From an uncultured Anaerolineae bacterium (lineage in GTDB: Bacteria > Chloroflexota > Anaerolineae > Anaerolineales > Villigracilaceae), in assembly GCA_903838415.1 (NCBI GenBank), contig CAILYI010000093.1, forward strand, positions 1 through 37,337: a stretch of 37,337 bases of DNA, written 5' to 3'. This document shows positions 33,452 through 37,337 of this stretch, one piece after another. The notes beneath the pieces were generated by a model. That model made no database searches, was not told the DNA's origin, and saw nothing but the letters and a program-made list of their open reading frames with translations. The translations under genes and the position numbers were made by a program. How positions within the stretch are numbered: position 1 is the stretch's first letter; each line of letters opens with the position of its first letter.

Positions 33452-33740
33452 GCACAGCCTCGCTCAAAATAGATTCGCGCATTGAAGGTCTTAATGCGTC
33501 TGGAGTTACCAGGTCTATGCGGCGTTTGGTCAGCTCTTCCAAGTAATATTTCAAACGGATAAACTCGAACAATCCTACTGGCTGATCAAATTCAACCAAC
33601 ACGTCAATATCACTGTTGTGGGTTGCTTCACCACGTGCAAAGGAACCAAAAACAGCCAGTGATTTGACTCCGCGCTGGTATAAATCAGCCTGATGATCCA
33701 TCAGGATTTTCGATACGGAACTCAAGTTCAATCCATCCAC
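33441..33740 (-). CDS. mntA: MntA-type nucleotidyltransferase antitoxin
   Basis: A minimal nucleotidyltransferase of 99 residues with the GS-X10-DXD motif (FGSFARGEATHNSDIDVLVEF; G32, S33, D44, D46). MntA antitoxins transfer AMP to HepT and so silence it. I chose the GTG at 33740, because GAGGTG lies 6 bases before it; an earlier GTG at 33749 would overlap that site. It overlaps hepT by 11 bases, and both lie in the accessory segment beyond the tRNA. Confidence 0.9.
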   Translation of the reverse strand: MDGLNLSSVSKILMDHQADLYQRGVKSLAVFGSFARGEATHNSDIDVLVEFDQPVGLFEFIRLKYYLEELTKRRIDLVTPDALRPSMRESILSEAVHVA

Positions 33741-33760
33741 TTGTTTCACCTCTTTACTTG

Positions 33761-33766
33761 ATTATA
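33761..33766 (-). promoter_or_regulatory. -10 element of the mntA-hepT operon
   Basis: TATAAT on the minus strand, preceded by TG, lies about 20 bases before the mntA start. A weak TTCTTG lies 17 bases further upstream. Confidence 0.5.
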
Positions 33767-34164
33767 CATCGACGAATGAAATCCAAGAACACCGAGATTT
33801 TCAAATTCGCAATGATAATGATTGAGTGGGCCAGACATTTATAAACTTTTATCCACGGGAGATCCCAACAAGTGCGCTTCATGTTGCTTTGGGCTAGATA
33901 TTGTGGCACACAATTAAGTGAGCAGACTTTTGAATAAGTTGCGAAACTTGACTTTGTAACACCGCGCCTAATTATGCCCGGTGTGGTAGTTGCCCACGCC
34001 ACCGATATTCCCGAACCGGACATGAAACTTTCACTTCTTCAGGTGCGATAGTCCCGCACGCCGGGATTTGTCCAGTAAGAACACCTGGATGCTGTGCGGG
34101 GTCTATCGGGCAACTGGCAGTTCTACCGCAATGGCGTTTTATTTCAAAACATAAAGGAGGCAGT
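33767..34164. other. Region without a supported gene
   Basis: About 400 bases without a convincing coding frame. Short open frames exist on both strands, but none has a ribosome-binding site or a recognisable motif. A Gly/Cys-rich stretch near 33975-34150 may be the decayed end of a lost gene. At its end AAAGGAGG gives the strong ribosome-binding site for the broken gene that follows. Confidence 0.4.
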
Positions 34165-34584
34165 ATGGCTAAAAATCAGAGAATGTAGGTTTATAGTTCA
34201 TCGAAACCACCTGCTCTAAAAGTGTCAACGAATACAAAAGTAATTGTCCAGCTAGCGGCGAACGAACTTGTGGAAAAGGTTTTGAAACCAAAACACATTC
34301 AACCTCCGCTCGCGCCTGATGAATTTCAGCACAATTACATTGCCGATATTTATACAAAGTGATATCGACACTATTTTTACTTTTGCGCAAAATATAATGT
34401 GCCTGGCCCCAACGCTCTTTCACCTTTCTTTGAAGCCAAGTTTGTTCGGCTGGAATATACCCAAGACAATCGGTTCAATATGGCCTTCATGCGCTATACT
34501 GACGAGTGGGTAGAAATTTATCAAGATTTATCGATTGAACAGTGTTTGGCAGCAGTTGAAAACGACCCATTTTTTCATCCGTAA
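34165..34584 (+). pseudogene. Hypothetical protein gene interrupted by two in-frame stop codons
   Basis: With an ideal ribosome-binding site (AAAGGAGG, 5 bases from ATG) a 139-codon frame runs to the TAA at 34582. It is interrupted only by TAG at codon 8 (34186) and TGA at codon 66 (34360). No frame change is needed. The rest reads as a normal soluble protein, with segments PPLAPDEFQHNYIADIYTK, then YRHYFYFCAKYNVPGPNALS, MRYTDEWVEIYQDLSIEQCL and DPFFHP. I recall similar hypothetical proteins in which the second stop position holds Trp. Each stop could come from one transition (CAG to TAG, TGG to TGA). It is most likely a young pseudogene. Confidence 0.65.
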
Positions 34585-34810
34585 CCATTAGGCAAAGATA
34601 AAGCCGAAATGCTCATTTGAATAAAAGGCGTTAGTCGCTATAGTATTCTTATTATTACCGTTCGATCAGGGATTGTAAGAAAAAGAACGCAGCCACGATT
34701 TCATCCAATAGCCGTCTTTTTTGCGATTTTCCCCCATAGAAAACGACTATTGTGGCATCTCAAACCAAAATATCATTCATACTCACTCATTTCAAATAAA
34801 AAGGATTGAT

Positions 34811-36043
34811 ATGAAACAAGCTTCTCCTGAAGGATTAAAATGGTTCCAGAATGCTCGCTTTGGTATGTTCATTCACTGGGGTTTGTATTCCATCCTGGCA
34901 CGAGGTGAATGGGTAATGCACAACGAACGGATCCAGGTGCCGGAGTACGAACCGCTCGCACAACAGTTTAGCCCGACCAAATTCAACGCAGAAGAATGGG
35001 TGAGTGTCGCGGCAGATGCCGGGCAGATGTATATTGTCATCACCAGCCGCCACCACGATGGGTTCAGTATGTACGACACTGCATTGAGCAACTACAAAGT
35101 TACCAACAGTCCCTTCCGGCGAGATCCGCTGCGTGAACTGGCTGAAGCCTGTGCCCGCCGCAGCGACATTAAGCTGGGCTTTTACAGTTCCCTGCTCGAT
35201 TGGCATCACCCAGCCTATCGCTTCCGGAAAGAGAGCGGATTGGCGTGGTCGGACTATCTGGGATTTTTGCATGGTCAGGTGCGCGAACTTTGTACCCAGT
35301 TCGGCGAAATCGCCTGTCTGTGGTTCGATGGTGATTGGCCTGACAATTTGCTGAGCGCTGATAATGCTTATTTCGAGGCAGGTGGTTCATTCGAATATGA
35401 AAAACTGTATGAGATGATCCACACTCTCCAGCCGGATGCCGTGATCCACAACAACCGGCATGGCGAACCACTCCCTGGAGAAGATATTCAGGGCTTTGAG
35501 CAGGATTTGCCGGGCCAAAATACAGTAGGGTTCAACACAACGAAAATTTTTGATTTACCGATCGAAGTTTGCATGACCATCAATGACAATTGGGGCATCC
35601 ATCAGCAGGATGAGAACCACAAATCGACGCAGCGCTTGATCCGCACCCTGGCGCGCGCCGCCAGCGTTGGTGCCAATACCCTGCTCAATATCGGCCCAAC
35701 GGCGTCCGGCGAGATTTTGCCTGTGCATGCCGAACGGCTGCGAGAGGTGGGTAAATGGCTGGCGGTGCACGGCGAATCGGTTTATGGCACACAAGCAGGC
35801 CTGATCCCCTCCACGCAGGATGGTTCATTGGTTAGCACACGCCAGGGCAAAGTAAATTATGTCCATGCGCTGGACTATATCAGCGATTGCCTGACGCTGA
35901 GAGAGAGCCCGGCTGCGCTGACGAAAGCTACTCTGCTCAGGGATGGTTCGCCAGTAAAGCTGACAACTCGTGGTGACACCAGCATTCTCACACTTTTGCC
36001 TGAACAGCGTGACCCAACCGATACTGTAATCCGGCTGGAGTGA
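34811..36043 (+). CDS. GH29 alpha-L-fucosidase
   Basis: This 410-residue enzyme removes alpha-linked L-fucose. The start [18 protein letters not shown], the [14 protein letters not shown] segment (77-90) and the nucleophile Asp in LWFDGDWPD (D173) are GH29 hallmarks; [16 protein letters not shown] marks the end of the (beta/alpha)8 barrel, followed by a beta-sandwich. The general acid/base is not conserved enough to name. The ATG at 34811 has AAGGAT upstream; an earlier start at 34721 would add 30 residues of non-family sequence. No signal peptide, so it probably acts in the cytoplasm on imported oligosaccharides. It is monocistronic. Confidence 0.93.
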   Translation: MKQASPEGLKWFQNARFGMFIHWGLYSILARGEWVMHNERIQVPEYEPLAQQFSPTKFNAEEWVSVAADAGQMYIVITSRHHDGFSMYDTALSNYKVTNSPFRRDPLRELAEACARRSDIKLGFYSSLLDWHHPAYRFRKESGLAWSDYLGFLHGQVRELCTQFGEIACLWFDGDWPDNLLSADNAYFEAGGSFEYEKLYEMIHTLQPDAVIHNNRHGEPLPGEDIQGFEQDLPGQNTVGFNTTKIFDLPIEVCMTINDNWGIHQQDENHKSTQRLIRTLARAASVGANTLLNIGPTASGEILPVHAERLREVGKWLAVHGESVYGTQAGLIPSTQDGSLVSTRQGKVNYVHALDYISDCLTLRESPAALTKATLLRDGSPVKLTTRGDTSILTLLPEQRDPTDTVIRLE

Positions 36044-36159
36044 GAGGCATGTGTTGTTCTCATTGGTAAAGCAGCCGCTGACTTTTTCAATGGGGAAGTC
36101 CTACTCTGCTGCGCTTCTGGGATAATATTGCCCACCACCTCAATACAGAAAGTTGAAGA

Positions 36160-36675
36160 ATGATATTACCAAAGAAGCGTGACTCTAGATTTATCACTAT
36201 ACGTCGCGGTGGTACTCTCCAAGATACAGACCATCATTTGCTTGCACTATGGGCAGCCGATTGTGCACAACATATTTTGCGCCTATTTGAAGAAACTCAA
36301 CCTAATGACGAGCGCCCACGTCGAGCCATTGAAGCGGCGCGTGCTTGGGCGCAAGGCGAGATTACAATGACTCAATCAAAAGCAGCGGGGGGTCACGCGA
36401 TGGCGGCAGCCAGAAATCTGAGTGGAGCGTCGCGCTATGCTGCATATGCGGCTGGTCAGGCGGGGGTGGTCGCTCATGTAGCAGCGCATGAATTGGGTGC
36501 AGCAGCCTACGCAATTAAGGCAGTACGTGAAGCAGCACTTGATGGTCACATTGAAGAATCTGGCCGCCTTGAGTGCAAATGGCAACGCGCACACCTTCCA
36601 AGTGGAATCCGCGACCTAGTACTTGACGATCAAAAGTTACGCAACGATATCTGTCGGTTTGTATTTAATTGTTAA
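36160..36675 (+). CDS. Imm5-like putative immunity protein
   Basis: A 171-residue alpha-helical protein with the pattern LALWAADCAQHILRLFEE, NDERPRRAIEAARAWAQGEI and AAYAAGQAGVVAHVAAHELGAAAYAIKA, which I recognise as the Imm5 family of polymorphic toxin immunity proteins. No polymorphic toxin is adjacent, so it is an orphan here. It may protect against toxins from neighbouring cells or have another role. Start at 36160 has only a weak ribosome-binding site (GAAG). A possible -10 (TAATAT near 36124) lies upstream. Confidence 0.75.
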   Translation: MILPKKRDSRFITIRRGGTLQDTDHHLLALWAADCAQHILRLFEETQPNDERPRRAIEAARAWAQGEITMTQSKAAGGHAMAAARNLSGASRYAAYAAGQAGVVAHVAAHELGAAAYAIKAVREAALDGHIEESGRLECKWQRAHLPSGIRDLVLDDQKLRNDICRFVFNC

Positions 36676-37211
36676 CCAGTTTGCATGTATCGCATCTACA
36701 AGGTAAAAAGCAGACCAAAAGCATTGTGCAAAATCTGCCCACCGATTAACACAGTGTCAAGGGATCAAGAAAAAACCAGGCCTGGCGATCTCCGAAGGGA
36801 GAAAAGCGATCTGTTTTACTTTAGGAGATGTGCCAACGTCAGAAACAGGATTCGATGATAATTATTAGCAAGTTCCCGCTATATTCCAGGTTCGCAGTGA
36901 TAAGAATATAGATATTTGCTCACTCGTTTTCAGCAACCCTGTGAGTGATGCGCTGTATCTCCTGCCATGCCTTGTTCGAATTGCATGTTTAGGTCTTGAT
37001 GTTGCCTTAAAATGCGTGTAAGCCACTACGTTTGTGACGGGTATGCTCTTATCAGGCAATAAATTTCACATCTTTTAACTAGTTTTCGCAACTCCGTACG
37101 TTTTAGGTGAGATTCCAAACGTAGGAGTTGTGAAAAGACGATCTTCATATTCTCAACGATGGTTTCCGAATGGGTGGTTGCACCTCGGTGTCTTATGGTC
37201 TTTATACTCAG
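36676..37211. other. Gene-free region before the right inverted repeat
   Basis: No coding frame with a start signal or known motif was found. The region holds a long imperfect hairpin at 37083-37136 and then runs into the terminal repeat. On the minus strand a frame from the repeat continues to a stop near 37157, which may be the tail of a degraded gene. Confidence 0.45.
37083..37136. repeat. Imperfect long hairpin
   Basis: Arms 37083-37103 and 37117-37136 pair as ttttcgcaactcc/ggagttgtgaaaa and acgttt/aaacgt, with one wobble and a small bulge, around a 13-base loop. It could be the end of a mobile element or a terminator, and lies about 75 bases inside the terminal repeat. Confidence 0.55.
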
Positions 37212-37313
37212 GATAAACCGCTCGCCAAAACCTATCCAAATCTACCCATGGCAAATTTGATGTTTGGTTCCTGTTTCCACGAGCATTGCCGAGAAACTCG
37301 GACTTACGTGCTC
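37212..37313 (-). repeat. Right copy of the ~102-bp terminal inverted repeat
   Basis: The reverse complement matches bases 1-102 with about six differences. It continues as unique sequence for 24 bases at the window edge. On the minus strand the frame that gives SEFLGNARGNRNQTSN and PWVDLDRFW is open through this copy and beyond it; in the left copy the same frame meets a TGA. Two of the differences (CTA versus TTG) are synonymous for Leu, which hints at former coding use. Confidence 0.85.
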
Positions 37314-37337
37314 TTCGCAGGCGTTACTTCCGGCAGA

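Noticed and set aside
33754..34023. Minus-strand 89-codon frame
   Set aside because: No ribosome-binding site, no motif, and a composition unlike the neighbouring genes.
33960..34150. Possible group II intron or retroelement end
   Set aside because: The GC-rich hairpin-like stretch has no recognisable domain V, boundary motif or reverse transcriptase gene.
34165..34584. Selenocysteine or pyrrolysine recoding at the in-frame TGA and TAG
   Set aside because: No clear hairpin follows the TGA at the proper place, the family as I recall it has Trp there, and a decayed accessory region makes nonsense mutations more likely.
31430..34800. Second attachment site (repeat of the tRNA 3' end)
   Set aside because: I scanned for the cgagggcacca part and neighbouring bases and saw no direct repeat; a search allowing mismatches would be needed.
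1..37313. Whole window as one giant transposon bounded by terminal inverted repeats
   Set aside because: No transposase lies inside, core housekeeping genes (scpB, fabF, htpG) fill the interior, and the repeat copies differ and may be partly coding. A dispersed repeat that breaks the assembly is simpler.

Overview
The window looks like chromosomal DNA of a Chloroflexota bacterium, most likely Anaerolineae-like. This is an inference from gene content and protein style: a tungsten-type aldehyde oxidoreductase with its own MoaD, S8 protease with Trp/Gly repeats, class III cyclase-AAA-TPR regulators, lipoproteins with G5 domains, and apparently leaderless starts. No marker gene here proves the phylum. 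Both ends of the window carry the same ~102-bp sequence in inverted orientation, so the piece probably ends in a dispersed repeat.

Layout. (1) 1-3.6 kb: a GH78 alpha-L-rhamnosidase and a convergent transglutaminase-like gene. (2) 3.7-5.8 kb: an operon of a MoaD-like sulfur carrier and a W/Mo-pterin aldehyde ferredoxin oxidoreductase. (3) 5.9-7.8 kb: an arsenic operon of an ArsR repressor and a double methyltransferase whose second half is ArsM; its promoter and operator can be read. (4) 7.8-11.9 kb: a DnaE2-type DNA polymerase III alpha subunit overlapping a P1 (DmpA) peptidase. (5) 12-13.1 kb: a small unknown protein and gene scars, including the C-terminal end of a GRP-type sugar transporter. 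(6) 13.1-18.6 kb: a CPA1 Na+/H+ antiporter, a GtrA/UDP-xylose-synthase pair and two lipoproteins. (7) 18.6-25 kb, plus strand: scpB, fabF, fabH, two tandem tatA genes, an alpha/beta hydrolase and htpG. (8) 25-27.3 kb: a c-di-GMP-I (GEMM-I) riboswitch in front of a secreted S8 protease ending in ten 7-residue Gly/Trp repeats. (9) 27.5-31 kb: a large adenylate cyclase-AAA-TPR regulator. (10) 31.4-34.6 kb: tRNA-Arg(TCG) followed by a frameshifted tyrosine integrase, a 42-codon AbrB-like gene, a HepT/MntA toxin-antitoxin pair and a gene broken by two in-frame stops; this is accessory DNA that probably entered at the tRNA. (11) 34.8-37.3 kb: a GH29 alpha-L-fucosidase, an orphan Imm5-like immunity protein and about 660 bases without a convincing gene.

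How the parts work together. The two glycosidases at the ends target terminal deoxyhexoses (rhamnose, fucose). The MoaD-AOR pair and the ArsR-ArsM pair are self-contained operons. FabF and FabH catalyse the elongation and initiation condensations of fatty acid synthesis and sit with a Tat pore subunit pair. The strongest regulatory story is the c-di-GMP riboswitch controlling a secreted protease, next to a cyclic-AMP-type regulator transcribed convergently. No rRNA, CRISPR array or complete insertion sequence was seen.
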